A stretch of DNA of 64,000 nucleotides from Martinezella hainanensis (GCF_900094555.1 NZ_FMAC01000007.1:124001-188000); one strand, 5' to 3'; counted from the stretch's first letter, positions 35,516 to 44,514 are shown. The notes: generated from the sequence alone by a model not told the origin. Numbers and translations: made by a program.

Positions 35516-35809
35516 TCAGTTGAAGATCGCCTGATAGATAATCCCATCTTTGTCCCTGGCGACGGGAACCAGAAATATGTCGAGAATTCCAAGCGTGGCG
35601 TTTTTCAGCCTGTAAATCTGCTGTGGCAAAAGAACCTTTGACATGCTGCGAAACAGCAACGCAAACGGCGCCCTCATCATTCCTTTAAAGCCCCGTTCGG
35701 GCAGAGGTCGCGCCTCGATCAGCGTAAGAACAAGAGAGGCTGCGCCCATATCGATTTCGAAGCCTTCCCCGACGCAGCGAGCGAAATGATTCAGCGTTAC
35801 GGTCACCAT
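35516..35809 (-). CDS. DUF6916-like protein of the tail-collar cluster
   Basis: About 97 residues: TLNHFARCVGEGFEIDMG, ASLVLTLIEARPLPERG, MMRAPFALLFRSMSKVLLPQQIYRLKNATLGILDIFLVPVARDKDGIIYQAIFN. This matches the pattern of a small protein (DUF6916 as I recall) that often sits beside MdpB-type collar genes. Start placed at 35809, with GAGG five bases upstream; an in-frame ATG at 35860 would add 17 residues. It converges on the acetyltransferase, with 28 bases between stops. Function unknown. Confidence 0.78.
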   Translation of the reverse strand: MVTVTLNHFARCVGEGFEIDMGAASLVLTLIEARPLPERGFKGMMRAPFALLFRSMSKVLLPQQIYRLKNATLGILDIFLVPVARDKDGIIYQAIFN

Positions 35810-36140
35810 CACAACCTCAATTGCCTGTTCGCGCCTTGATTGCGGATGCTTATATTTCATGTTTCAATTGAAGTTTATCAACAGCTTGAAGATAAGCAAG
35901 CAGCTTCCCTGGCTTTGTCTTCGGGCATGGGTCGATGCCGTAATGGCGCATCGGGACCAACATCGACACGAAGAGTTTCGTGTCAATCTCTCCAGACGGT
36001 GCAAGGCGAATAGTTGATGCGATACCGCCCGCTTCTCGGCGCGCGATCATGGTTGAACTGAAGCCGTTTCGTCACATACTCGTTGCCCTCTCACTGTATT
36101 ATCCGTATTATCTGCCAACTGCTCATCGTCGGAGTCAAAC
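35810..36140. other. 331-bp region without a supported gene
   Basis: A minus frame at 35850-36050 (MIARREAGGIASTIRL to KLQLKHEI, 66 residues) runs into the DUF6916-like start region. It matches nothing I recognise and has no ribosome site. The right side is AT-rich and probably contains the promoter of the HIT gene at 36141. Confidence 0.4.
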
Positions 36141-36524
36141 ATGGCGTTGGCGTGCCCTTTCTGCCGTGAGAACCGTGCCAAGGAGGAGCCAATAGTGCTC
36201 GCCAATGGCAGTTGTTACTTCCTCAACAGTGCAGATCCCGTTCTACGATGTTCGGGCATGATTATTCCGTTTCGACATGTAACCACTCCCTTTGAGCTGA
36301 CCGTCGAGGAATGGTCTGACACCTTCGATCTATTGGCAGGGGCCAAGGTTTATTTGGATAAGGCAAAGCCGCACGGATATAATATCGGCTGGAATGTTGG
36401 GGAGATGGGAGGGCAAACGGTTCAGCACGTTCGTCTTCATATCATTGGACGCTTTGCTGACGAGCCGCTGGCAGGTCATGGCATCCGCCATCACTTGAAG
36501 CAGGCAAGTAATAGGCGACCCTGA
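36141..36524 (+). CDS. HIT family protein with a substituted active site
   Basis: A 127-residue HIT-fold protein (nucleotide hydrolase/transferase family). CPFC-type N terminus, GMIIPFRHVTTPFELT, GYNIGWNVGEMGGQTVQHVRLHIIGRFADEPLAGHGIRHHLKQ. The triad HxHxH is here H-V-R-L-H: codon CGT (Arg) replaces the middle His, which is the covalent nucleophile in HIT hydrolases. So classical catalysis is probably lost unless another His serves. GGAG lies six bases before the ATG. It stands alone between the tail-collar cluster and the sulfatase module; the next 230 bases are empty. Confidence 0.82.
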   Translation: MALACPFCRENRAKEEPIVLANGSCYFLNSADPVLRCSGMIIPFRHVTTPFELTVEEWSDTFDLLAGAKVYLDKAKPHGYNIGWNVGEMGGQTVQHVRLHIIGRFADEPLAGHGIRHHLKQASNRRP

Positions 36525-36757
36525 CAAAGGCCGTACAGTCTCCTTTTGAGCCGCCCCTCTTGTATACGATACGCTCAGGTTCCAAGCCTGAGAAAGTGCT
36601 GGAAAGGTGCGCTGGCCAATGCGGTCGGCGATGGGATTTTTATCCGCCACCCGCTGCCGAACGTGAGACATTCGACCACGTGCAGTACGAGAAGCCGACA
36701 CGTTTTACAGCAGCTGCCGCATCACACGGCAGCCTTGCTGCCAAACAGATCCGTCAA

Positions 36758-37735
36758 TCAGGCTGAGAGGAACAATTTCGGATCGAAGTATTTCTCCGGT
36801 GGCAGCGGATCCTTGATGGTTCCGAAATCGACGAACATCTTGTTGAATTCGCCCAACCACTTCGTGACGCTGCCGTCCTCGGTGAATTTGTTCAGCTCGG
36901 CGCTCGTCAGAAGTTTTCGGCTTTTTGCAACCTTGGCCGTCGCATCAGGTGGCGACTGCGTAAAGGCGACCGTCAACTCGATCGAATGATCCAGATTTGC
37001 AACTCGGTAGTCCATCGCCTTCTTGATCACCTTCAGGAAGCTCTTGGCAAGATCGGGATCGCGCTCAATCGTTTCGTTGCGCGCGACGAAGGTGTTGATG
37101 AACGAGGTATCGGGGTAGAAGTCCTTGTTCGATGCCAGTTCCTTCATATCTGGGACGCGCGGCTTGATCGCATCGATCAAGGGATACCAGATACCCGCCG
37201 CATCGATCTGCTTGGAGGAGAAGGCAGCAACCACCGTGCTCGGATCCATCGGAACGACCTGAACATCCTGGATCGACAGGCCGGCCTTGCCAAGGGCCAT
37301 GCGCAGGATCATGTCACCGGATGTGCCTTGCGGAACGCCAACTTTCTTGCCCTTGAGATCGGCGATCGACGCGAAGGCTGCCTGCGCAATGACGCGGTCG
37401 CTGAACCCGATATCGTTGACGCCGAGCACCCTGGCATGACCGCTGGCAGGAAGCCAAAGCGCACCCGGCCCGATCGTCCCGAAATCGAGGCTGCCGGCAC
37501 CCATCGCCTGAATCTGGATGGGACCGTTGGTGAAGACCTTCAGGTCCGGCTCGAGGCCTTCGGCTTGCCAAAGCTTCTGATCGTTGGCGATCGCGAACAG
37601 GCTCGAATTGGGAAAATCGGAGAGATAACCGATCCGGATCGTCTTCGAAGCCGCACGAGCCGGCTTGGCGATGATGGGCAATGTAGCAGCGGTCAGAGCC
37701 GCGGCCGTCGTCAATAAACTACGTCTCGTCAGCAT
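36758..37735 (-). CDS. NitT/TauT-type ABC transporter substrate-binding protein
   Basis: A 325-residue periplasmic binding protein of the SsuA/TauA kind. The signal carries an RRSLL twin-arginine-like start (LTRRSLLTTAAALTAATLPIIAKPARA). The mature part shows IRIGYLSDFPNSSLFAIANDQKLW, GSLDFGTIGPGALWLPASG, LKGKKVGVPQGTSGDMILRMAL and DAAGIWYPLIDAI. AGGAGG lies eight bases before the ATG at 37735. It is the last gene of the sulfatase operon, 29 bases after the ATPase. It probably delivers a sulfate ester or sulfonate to the channel. Confidence 0.9.
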   Translation of the reverse strand: MLTRRSLLTTAAALTAATLPIIAKPARAASKTIRIGYLSDFPNSSLFAIANDQKLWQAEGLEPDLKVFTNGPIQIQAMGAGSLDFGTIGPGALWLPASGHARVLGVNDIGFSDRVIAQAAFASIADLKGKKVGVPQGTSGDMILRMALGKAGLSIQDVQVVPMDPSTVVAAFSSKQIDAAGIWYPLIDAIKPRVPDMKELASNKDFYPDTSFINTFVARNETIERDPDLAKSFLKVIKKAMDYRVANLDHSIELTVAFTQSPPDATAKVAKSRKLLTSAELNKFTEDGSVTKWLGEFNKMFVDFGTIKDPLPPEKYFDPKLFLSA

Positions 37736-37763
37736 GATCATTTCCTCCTGTGATTGCTGATCT

Positions 37764-38534
37764 TCAGTTCGAGGCGGGATGATAGACGGCTCGCCAAACC
37801 TCGTTGCGCAGCGCGGAAAACTGCGACGAAAGCCGCATTTCCTCCGTGCGGGGAAAGGGCAGATCGACCGGAATGATCTTGTGGAGCCGACCCGGACGCG
37901 CTGCCATCACGATGACCCGGCTTGCCAGATAGACCGCCTCGTCGACATCATGCGTGATGAACATCACCGTACGGCGTTCCTTGCTCCACATCGAAAGAAG
38001 CTGGTCCTGCAATTGCACGCGCGTCAAAGCATCGAGTGCGCCGAAGGGTTCATCCATTAGCAAGATCTTCGGATTGACCGCATAGGCCCGCGCGATGGCA
38101 CAGCGCTGCTTCATCCCGCCCGAAAGCATCTTCGGCAGGGCATCGGCAAAGTCCGTCAGGCCGACAAGCTCGATGAAGTGATCGGCAATGCTGCGGCGCT
38201 CATCCTTGGGGCGACCGGAGATTTGGAGCCCGAATTCGACATTCTGCCGCACGGTCAGCCATGGAAACAGGGCATATTGCTGGAAGATGACGCCGCGTTC
38301 CGGCCCCGGCCCTTTCACAGGCGTACTGTCGACCAGTACTTGCCCCGACGATGGCGGCGTCAATCCGGCGGCAATATTCATGGCCGTAGACTTGCCGCAG
38401 CCGGATGGTCCGACCACGGTAATGAACTCGCCATCCTCGATATCGAGGTCGAGGTTCTGCAAGGCGGTAAAGGCCGCCTGACCCGCGAGATCGAAGCTTT
38501 TCGAAACATTCTGAAACGAGATCTTCGGCGTCAT
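37764..38534 (-). CDS. NitT/TauT-type ABC transporter ATP-binding protein
   Basis: A 256-residue ATPase (SsuB/TauB type). Walker A is GPSGCGKST, the signature is LSGGMKQRCAIARAY, Walker B is ILLMDEPFGALD, switch region MFITHDVDEA. The ATG at 38534 overlaps the permease stop (ATGA). Drives the permease encoded just upstream. Confidence 0.93.
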   Translation of the reverse strand: MTPKISFQNVSKSFDLAGQAAFTALQNLDLDIEDGEFITVVGPSGCGKSTAMNIAAGLTPPSSGQVLVDSTPVKGPGPERGVIFQQYALFPWLTVRQNVEFGLQISGRPKDERRSIADHFIELVGLTDFADALPKMLSGGMKQRCAIARAYAVNPKILLMDEPFGALDALTRVQLQDQLLSMWSKERRTVMFITHDVDEAVYLASRVIVMAARPGRLHKIIPVDLPFPRTEEMRLSSQFSALRNEVWRAVYHPASN

Positions 38535-39337
38535 AGCTTTTCCTGCCATGCGGTGAGAACGCGATCGGCCGCCATGACGATCCGATCCATGAGCAGTCCG
38601 AGAATGCCGATGGCGATCAGGCTCACGAAGATCGTCGGCAGATCATAATAGAGCTGCGCCTGCTGCATGCGGTAACCTAATCCTGACTGCGCGGCGATGA
38701 GCTCGGCTGCAACGACGGTCGCCCAGGACGAGCCGAGGCCGATGCGCACGCCGACCATGATATAGGGCGTGGAAGCCGGAATGATCACGCGGCGGAAGAT
38801 GGTGAAATCGCCCGCCCCCAATACGCGCGCCGCATTGATGAGCGTCTTGTCGACGCTGATGACCCCCTGATAGGTCGCAACCACGCTCGACAGAAAGGCG
38901 GCTAGGAAGATGACGAAGATCTTTGGCGTCTCGTCGATACCCATCGTCACGATGGCAAGCGGGATGATCGCAAGCGGGGGGATCGTGCGGAAGAATTGCA
39001 CATAAGGCTCGATGATGCCCCGGGCTATGCGATACCATCCCATCAGGAAGCCGACGGGGACAGCGACAATGAGGCCCAGGCAGAAGCCTGTCATGACCCG
39101 ACCGAGGCTGGCAAGCGCATCGCCGAGCAGGATGCCGTTTCTGGCCTCGGCAGCGGCGGCCGCCGCCACCTGGGCAGGCGTCGGGAGACCAACCAGCCCT
39201 TCGGCCGTCACCAGCCACCAAAGGCCGATGCCGATGACGACGGCGGCCGCATTCAGGACCAGCATTGCGACAGGTGTCGCAAGCAACGGGCGCCGCGGAG
39301 CGTCAGGGCGTATGGTTGGGTTCGTCGCGATACTCAT
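38531..39337 (-). CDS. NitT/TauT-type ABC transporter permease
   Basis: A 268-residue inner-membrane permease (SsuC/TauC type) with about six hydrophobic segments and the EAA-like loop INAARVLGAGDFTIFRRVIIPASTPY. The ATG at 39337 overlaps the stop of the formylglycine-generating enzyme gene (ATGA), so it is translated as part of the same operon. Confidence 0.92.
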   Translation of the reverse strand: MSIATNPTIRPDAPRRPLLATPVAMLVLNAAAVVIGIGLWWLVTAEGLVGLPTPAQVAAAAAAEARNGILLGDALASLGRVMTGFCLGLIVAVPVGFLMGWYRIARGIIEPYVQFFRTIPPLAIIPLAIVTMGIDETPKIFVIFLAAFLSSVVATYQGVISVDKTLINAARVLGAGDFTIFRRVIIPASTPYIMVGVRIGLGSSWATVVAAELIAAQSGLGYRMQQAQLYYDLPTIFVSLIAIGILGLLMDRIVMAADRVLTAWQEKL

Positions 39338-40350
39338 AGGCATTCGATCCCAACTGAGCGTGGTTCAAGGCAGGGTTTGTCTGCGAGACGAAGGACGCAG
39401 CGGAAGCCGACATGGGTGGTTGCGCTGTCGATCATTTCCGGGTGCCGCGCCGCTGGCCGGTAGCGGCGGCAATAGCTTGGCGCGCAAAGATGCGATCCGC
39501 CCTTCAGTATCTTGCGTGGTATGCGGATCGCCGGCTGACGCGGGTCGTAGCTCTGCTCAGCCGTGACAATTCTGGGATTGATCGGAATACAGCAAGGTTT
39601 GGCTGCGTCGTCCGGATGTCGGTCCGTCCAGTAATCGTCGGTCCATTCCCAGACGTTGCCGATCATATCGGAGAGGCCATAGCCGTTTGCAGGAAAGGCT
39701 CCGACCGGCGTGGTACCGAATTTTGCCTTGCCTGCAGGATCGGCCATCGGAAAATTGCCGTCCCAAACATTGGCCATCCTGTGGCCATCGGGTTCGAACT
39801 CCTCACCCCAGGCAAACGTCGCCCCGTCGATGCCGCCACGGGCGGCGAACTCCCATTCGGCCTCGCTCGGCAGCACCTTCCCAGCCCAGCGCGCATACGC
39901 CTCGGCGTCGGCGTGGCAGACCTGCACCACCGGATAGTCCATCATCTCCTCCGACAGAGACAAGATGCCATCGGGCCGGTGCCAACATGCACCCGCCACA
40001 TAGCGCCACCAGTCGCCCCAGAAGCGCATGTCGCCAGGGCTCTTCGGCGCTCGAAAGACCAGTGATCCCGGCTGCAGGACGGCCGGATCGGCCCCAGGAT
40101 AAAGGGATGGGTCCGGCGCCTGCTCCGCAACCGTCACATAGCCGGTATCGGTGACGAAGCGGGAAAAATCCCGGTTCGTGACGGGCGTGGCATCCATGAA
40201 GAAGCCATCGACCCTGACCCGATGAACAGGCCCCTCCTCAGGATAAAAGTCCTCCGATCCCATCAGGAAACTGCCGCCTTCGATCCATACCAGCCCATCC
40301 TTTGCAGGCGGGGTGGATCCGGTTGCGGTTGCCTCCTGAAAGCCCGTCAT
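39334..40350 (-). CDS. formylglycine-generating enzyme (sulfatase maturase)
   Basis: A 338-residue SUMF1/FGE-fold protein. It oxidises the active-site Cys of sulfatases to formylglycine. Signatures are VWIEGGSFLMGS, YPVVQVCHADAEAYARWAGKVLPSEAEWEFAARGG, NVWEWTDDYW and KGGSHLCAPSYCRRYRPAARH. The last contains both conserved copper-site cysteines (C-x4-C) of aerobic FGE. The start at 40350 overlaps the sulfatase stop by ATGA; longer in-frame starts are rejected. Its own sulfatase and the second one at 43 kb both carry the Cys-x-Pro-Ser-Arg target motif. Confidence 0.94.
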   Translation of the reverse strand: MTGFQEATATGSTPPAKDGLVWIEGGSFLMGSEDFYPEEGPVHRVRVDGFFMDATPVTNRDFSRFVTDTGYVTVAEQAPDPSLYPGADPAVLQPGSLVFRAPKSPGDMRFWGDWWRYVAGACWHRPDGILSLSEEMMDYPVVQVCHADAEAYARWAGKVLPSEAEWEFAARGGIDGATFAWGEEFEPDGHRMANVWDGNFPMADPAGKAKFGTTPVGAFPANGYGLSDMIGNVWEWTDDYWTDRHPDDAAKPCCIPINPRIVTAEQSYDPRQPAIRIPRKILKGGSHLCAPSYCRRYRPAARHPEMIDSATTHVGFRCVLRLADKPCLEPRSVGIECL

Positions 40351-41783
40351 CGCGCACCCGCCATGACATCGCGCGTGCGGTAGTTCGACTCGATCAGCCA
40401 ATCCCGCATGACGTCGAGAAGTTCGCGCTTCTGTGCCTCATATGCGGGGTCGCTCCAGAGATTGCGCACCTCGCCCGGATCGTTCTTGAGGTCGAACAGC
40501 TGTCCGTCACTCGACCCCTTGAAATGGACCAGCTTCCATCCGTCGCTGCGCACGCCCGTCATGAATTCCACGCCGCCGCTCATCGCGACATCACCGATCT
40601 GTTCGCAAAACACATGGGTACGGGGCGTCCAATCACCCGTCTCCAGCGCCGACTTCAGGCTGCGCGCCTCGAAGCTCTTCGGCGGCGTGATCCCCGCATA
40701 TTCCAATATGGTCGGGCCGAGATCGAAGAGCTGGCAAAGGCCGTTCAACTCCCGGCCACCCTCGAACCGATTTGCCGTCGACCAGATGACGGTAGGCACG
40801 CGCGTGACGACGTCATACATCGACCATTTCTGGATCAGGCCGTGGTCGCCGAGGCATTCGCCATGGTCCGACGTGAAGATGACGATCGCATCCTCCAGAT
40901 AGCCGCGCGCCTTCAAGGCCTCCAGCATCTCACCGATCTTCTCGTCGATCAGGGTCACGTTGCCGAGGTAGTGAGCCCAGAGACGTTGCATCTGCTCAGA
41001 CGACGGATCGAGGCTCCAGACGACGGAGTCATGGTCGACCTCGACATCGTGCTGTCGCTTCTCCTTCAATTCCTGATGCAGGGACTCAAGCTCTTGCACT
41101 GATGGCTTCGGCAATGGCAGATCGTTACGCTTGAGGTAAGGCTCCGAATAGCGCGCCGGCGGATCGAAGGGTGGATGCGGGCCGGGAAAGCCGACCTGCA
41201 GGAAAAGCGGCTCCGTCTGCGGATAGGTCTCCACCCACCATTTTGCCATATTGCCGACGAAGGCATCGGAATGCAGCTCTTGGGGCAGCTCCCAATCAAA
41301 GGCGCCGAGACGCTCGCGGTAATCCTCCCGCTTGCGATAGGTTTCACGCTGCTGTTTGACAAGGCCGTTTGCGGCAAGTGCCTTGTCCCATTCGTCGAAA
41401 TACCAGCGCCCCTCCATGTAGCGGTCCTTGTTTTCCACGACGTAACGCTCGTGAAACCCAGAGTCCGAATTATAGGGAATCGTATGCATCTTGCCGACGT
41501 TGACGCAGCGATAGCCGGCATCCCTCAACTGCTCGACCCATGTCCTTTGCCAGTGCTGGCCATTGGCGAGCACGCCAGTCGTATGCGGATAGTAACCGGT
41601 AAAGAGGCTGGCCCGCGAGGGAACGCAACTGGGGGCATTGATATGGCAATCGGTCAGCGTCACGCCCTTTTCGACGAGCGCATCGAGATTGGGCGTAATG
41701 GCATAGGGAAATCCAAGCGCTGCGATGGAATCGTAACGCTGCTGGTCGGTCATGATCAGGATGATATTGGGGCGGTCGGCCAC
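40347..41783 (-). CDS. sulfatase (Cys-type)
   Basis: A 478-residue alkaline-phosphatase-superfamily sulfatase. NIILIMTDQQRYD supplies the first metal ligands (D12, D13 region). The maturation motif is APSCVPSRASLFTGYYPHTTG, in which Cys becomes formylglycine. IIFTSDHGECLGDHGL provides later ligands. No signal peptide, so it acts in the cytoplasm on imported sulfate esters. The start is GTG at 41783 with AAGGA nine bases upstream. First gene of the operon with FGE and the NitT-type importer. Substrate not deducible; resembles aryl- or alkyl-sulfatase-like members. Confidence 0.94.
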   Translation of the reverse strand: MADRPNIILIMTDQQRYDSIAALGFPYAITPNLDALVEKGVTLTDCHINAPSCVPSRASLFTGYYPHTTGVLANGQHWQRTWVEQLRDAGYRCVNVGKMHTIPYNSDSGFHERYVVENKDRYMEGRWYFDEWDKALAANGLVKQQRETYRKREDYRERLGAFDWELPQELHSDAFVGNMAKWWVETYPQTEPLFLQVGFPGPHPPFDPPARYSEPYLKRNDLPLPKPSVQELESLHQELKEKRQHDVEVDHDSVVWSLDPSSEQMQRLWAHYLGNVTLIDEKIGEMLEALKARGYLEDAIVIFTSDHGECLGDHGLIQKWSMYDVVTRVPTVIWSTANRFEGGRELNGLCQLFDLGPTILEYAGITPPKSFEARSLKSALETGDWTPRTHVFCEQIGDVAMSGGVEFMTGVRSDGWKLVHFKGSSDGQLFDLKNDPGEVRNLWSDPAYEAQKRELLDVMRDWLIESNYRTRDVMAGAR

Positions 41784-41835
41784 GCTCTACGTCCTTCCCT
41801 ACTGCCGGAACGCAAATTTCAATCGAAAGTTTCGT

Positions 41836-41925
41836 TGGAAAAATTTTTGCGCTCTTGTCTCCTCGTCTGAGAAATGACATAAAGTTAACGGTAACGCAAC
41901 GCTCACTTGAGCAAATTTTTGCGAG
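41836..41925. promoter_or_regulatory. two candidate LacI operators in the divergent sulfatase promoter
   Basis: AAATTTTTGCG occurs at 41841-41851 and again at 41913-41923, 72 bases apart in the same orientation. The second copy lies within GCAAA-TT-TTTGC, a palindrome with a two-base centre. The first has the looser form GGAAA to TTTGC. Both lie between the divergent sulfatase operon and the LacI gene, fitting autoregulation and repression of the operon. Confidence 0.5.
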
Positions 41926-41930
41926 GAGGA

Positions 41931-42968
41931 ATGGTGTCGGAGGTGGAGGAACGGGACAAGGGCGGCGCACCAACGCTGGCCTCGATCGCCGCCAGGGTCG
42001 GCGTCTCGGTCAATACGGTCTCGCGGGCGCTACGCGCGCCCAATACGGTGCGACCGGAGCTTAGGCGGCAGATCGCCAAGGCCATGGACGAACTCAACTA
42101 TGTGCCGAACCGCCTTGCCGGCGGCCTGTCCGGGACGAGATCGGATATCGTCGGCGTTGTGGTGACATCGCTCTATTATTCGGAATTTGCCTCCATCATC
42201 GATGCCCTGCAATCGGCGCTCCTCAAGGACAATCTTCAGGTCATGCTCGCCAACACGCGCTATGATCCGGATCAGGAAGTAACGCTCGTGCGCTCGATCC
42301 TCAGCTGGCGCCCGGCAGCCGTTGCCATTATCGGCGTCGACCATCCGGCCAAGGTTACCGAGCTGCTGACGTCCTCAGGCGTTCCGGTCATCGAAATGTG
42401 GGATGTCGGCGGCGACCTCATCGATTCCGCCGTCGGCATGGATCATGAGGGGGCCGGCAGGGCGCAGGCCGACCATATGATTGCGTGCGGCTACCGGCAT
42501 CTCGCCTTTCTCGGCAGCATGCGCGAAAACGACATGCGCGCCAGGAAACGCGCCCGCGGGGCGGCCAGCGCCATTGCCGCTGCCGGGTTGCCGGATCTCG
42601 TCCACGCCGTTCGCCAGGAGGGCGGCCGCCCAGCCCTTGGCGAAGAGCTGACCCATGAACTGCTCGACAGCAATCCGCAGATTGACGGGATCCTCTGCAA
42701 CAGCGACGTCGTCGCCTTCGGCGTCTTGAAGGCGCTGCACGAGCGCGGCAGGAAAGCACCTGACGATATCGGCGTCATCGGCTTCGGCGACAGCGAGGCG
42801 GCAAACTACGTCACCCCATCGCTCAGCACGGTCAAGCCTGACCGCTATCGGATCGGCGAACTCACGGCGGAATTGATTGTCGCGCGGATCAACGGCGAGG
42901 AACCGAGAACGAACGTGGTCGAGTGGGAGCTGCTCGCACGCGGCAGTACCCGCCTGCCCCTTCCCTGA
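41931..42968 (+). CDS. LacI family transcriptional regulator of the sulfatase module
   Basis: About 345 residues. The helix-turn-helix is TLASIAARVGVSVNTVSRALRAPNTVRPELRRQIAKAMDELNYVPNRLAGGL. The periplasmic-binding-protein-like effector domain follows (IVGVVVTSLYYSEFASIIDAL to IGVIGFGDSEAANYVTPSLSTV). AGGAGG sits immediately before, so the true start may be the GTG at 41934 rather than the ATG at 41931. It diverges from the sulfatase operon and is co-directional with the second sulfatase 20 bases downstream. Effector unknown; probably a sugar or a sulfated sugar (inference). Confidence 0.92.
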   Translation: MVSEVEERDKGGAPTLASIAARVGVSVNTVSRALRAPNTVRPELRRQIAKAMDELNYVPNRLAGGLSGTRSDIVGVVVTSLYYSEFASIIDALQSALLKDNLQVMLANTRYDPDQEVTLVRSILSWRPAAVAIIGVDHPAKVTELLTSSGVPVIEMWDVGGDLIDSAVGMDHEGAGRAQADHMIACGYRHLAFLGSMRENDMRARKRARGAASAIAAAGLPDLVHAVRQEGGRPALGEELTHELLDSNPQIDGILCNSDVVAFGVLKALHERGRKAPDDIGVIGFGDSEAANYVTPSLSTVKPDRYRIGELTAELIVARINGEEPRTNVVEWELLARGSTRLPLP

Positions 42969-42988
42969 ACCCTTGAATGGAGGTTGAC

Positions 42989-44428
42989 GTGCCAGAGGCA
43001 AAAAAGAGGCCCAACATCGTCTTCGTCATTACCGACCAGCAGCGTTTCGATACGATCGCGGCCGCCGGTTTCGACTACATGATCACGCCGAATCTTGATC
43101 GCCTGGTTCGGGAAGGCACATGTTTCAGCCATATGTACGTGACGTCCCCTTCCTGCGCGCCCTCGCGGGCAAGCCTCTTCACGGGTCTCTATCCGCACAC
43201 CAATGGCGTCTTCCGCAATGATGAGCGCTGGACCCATAGCTGGGTTCGCCGCCTCGCCGAGGCCGGCTATCGCTGCATCAATGTCGGCAAGATGCATACC
43301 TCGCCCTTCGAGGATTCCTTCGGTTTTCACGAAAGGCACGTCGTCGAAAACAAGGATAGGGCGACCGAGCGCCTGCCCTTCTATCTCGACAATTGGGACA
43401 AGGCTTTCTGGAGCCGGGGCATCGAAAAGCCAAGCCGCATCACATACCGGCGGCTCGAAGATTATCGCGAACGACTGGGCGCCTTCGTCTGGGATCTGCC
43501 GGAAGATCTGCATTCGGACAATTTCGTTCCGGAATTCGCTGCCATGTGGCTCGATCGCTACCAGGGTCGCGAACCATTCTTCCTGCAGATCGGTATCCCC
43601 GGCCCACACCCGCCCTATGATCCGACACAGGACTACATCGACAAATACAGGGATCGCGATCTGCCTGAAGCGATCCGCGACCAGGCGGCGATGGACGGAC
43701 AGCCCTCGGCGCTGAAGAAGCTCAGAGAACAGCATCTCAGCGTCGATCATGATGCCGTCGTGCATCTTGAAAATCCGACGCCGGAGCAATTGCGGCGCCA
43801 ACGTGAGCACTACTTCGCCAACGTCTCGATGATCGACACGCAGATCGGCAAGCTCGTGGAGGCGCTCGAGCGCCGCGGCGTTCTCGATGATACCATCATC
43901 ATCTTCACCTCGGACCATGGCGATTGCCTCAACGACCATGGGCATAGCCAGAAATGGACGATGTACGAGCCGAGCGTGCGCGTGCCGGCGATCGTCTGGT
44001 CGCCGGGCCGTGTCGAGCGCGGCAGGATCGTCGACGACCTCGTCTCGCTCTTCGATTTCGGGCCGACGATCCTGGAGATGGCGGGAGTTGAAGTGCCAAA
44101 ATGGATGGAGGCACGCTCCCTTGTTCCCTACCTCGCCGGCACCAAGATCACACCGCGCGAATTCGTCTTTTCCGAACATGCGGGCGACCGCATCCTGAGC
44201 GGCACGGAATTCATGACGATGATCCGCGACAGGCAGTTCAAGCTGGTCCACTTCGTCGAGAGCGACGAAGGGCAACTTTTCGATCTGTCTGCCGATCCAG
44301 ATGAGATCAACGATCTATGGAGCGACCCGGGTTATCAGGACGTCAAACGCCGCCTGATTGACGAAATCCTGAAATGGCGCATCCGCAGCGACTTGAAGAC
44401 ACAAGGTTGGACGGAGGCGATCATATGA
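42989..44428 (+). CDS. sulfatase (Cys-type), second copy
   Basis: About 479 residues, same architecture as the minus-strand sulfatase: NIVFVITDQQRFDTIAAAG, maturation motif SPSCAPSRASLFTGLYPHTNG, IIIFTSDHGDCLNDHGH. Start is GTG at 42989 with GGAGG five bases upstream; the in-frame ATG at 42977 lies on that site. No signal peptide. It is about 20 bases downstream of LacI, so co-transcribed. Its Cys would be matured by the FGE of the divergent operon. Two distinct sulfatases suggest a substrate with more than one sulfate, or two related esters (inference). Confidence 0.93.
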   Translation: MPEAKKRPNIVFVITDQQRFDTIAAAGFDYMITPNLDRLVREGTCFSHMYVTSPSCAPSRASLFTGLYPHTNGVFRNDERWTHSWVRRLAEAGYRCINVGKMHTSPFEDSFGFHERHVVENKDRATERLPFYLDNWDKAFWSRGIEKPSRITYRRLEDYRERLGAFVWDLPEDLHSDNFVPEFAAMWLDRYQGREPFFLQIGIPGPHPPYDPTQDYIDKYRDRDLPEAIRDQAAMDGQPSALKKLREQHLSVDHDAVVHLENPTPEQLRRQREHYFANVSMIDTQIGKLVEALERRGVLDDTIIIFTSDHGDCLNDHGHSQKWTMYEPSVRVPAIVWSPGRVERGRIVDDLVSLFDFGPTILEMAGVEVPKWMEARSLVPYLAGTKITPREFVFSEHAGDRILSGTEFMTMIRDRQFKLVHFVESDEGQLFDLSADPDEINDLWSDPGYQDVKRRLIDEILKWRIRSDLKTQGWTEAII

Positions 44429-44496
44429 GCGGGAATGGCCCGCGGATATGGGTGCACGACATGCTCGATCCGTCCATTAGCCCGTGAATGGCAAGG

Positions 44497-44514
44497 GCCT
44501 CGATATTGCGAGGC
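44497..44514. terminator. possible bidirectional hairpin between sulfatase and GatZ-family gene
   Basis: GCCTCG and CGAGGC pair across a six-base loop in the convergent gap between the second sulfatase and the GatZ-family gene. There is no good T-run on either side, so it is a weak call. Confidence 0.35.

Noticed and set aside
35850..36050. 66-codon minus-strand frame upstream of the DUF6916-like gene
   Set aside because: No ribosome site and no recognisable sequence; kept only as a note.
42845..44275. 476-codon minus-strand frame
   Set aside because: Antisense shadow of the second sulfatase, whose motifs are unambiguous on the plus strand.
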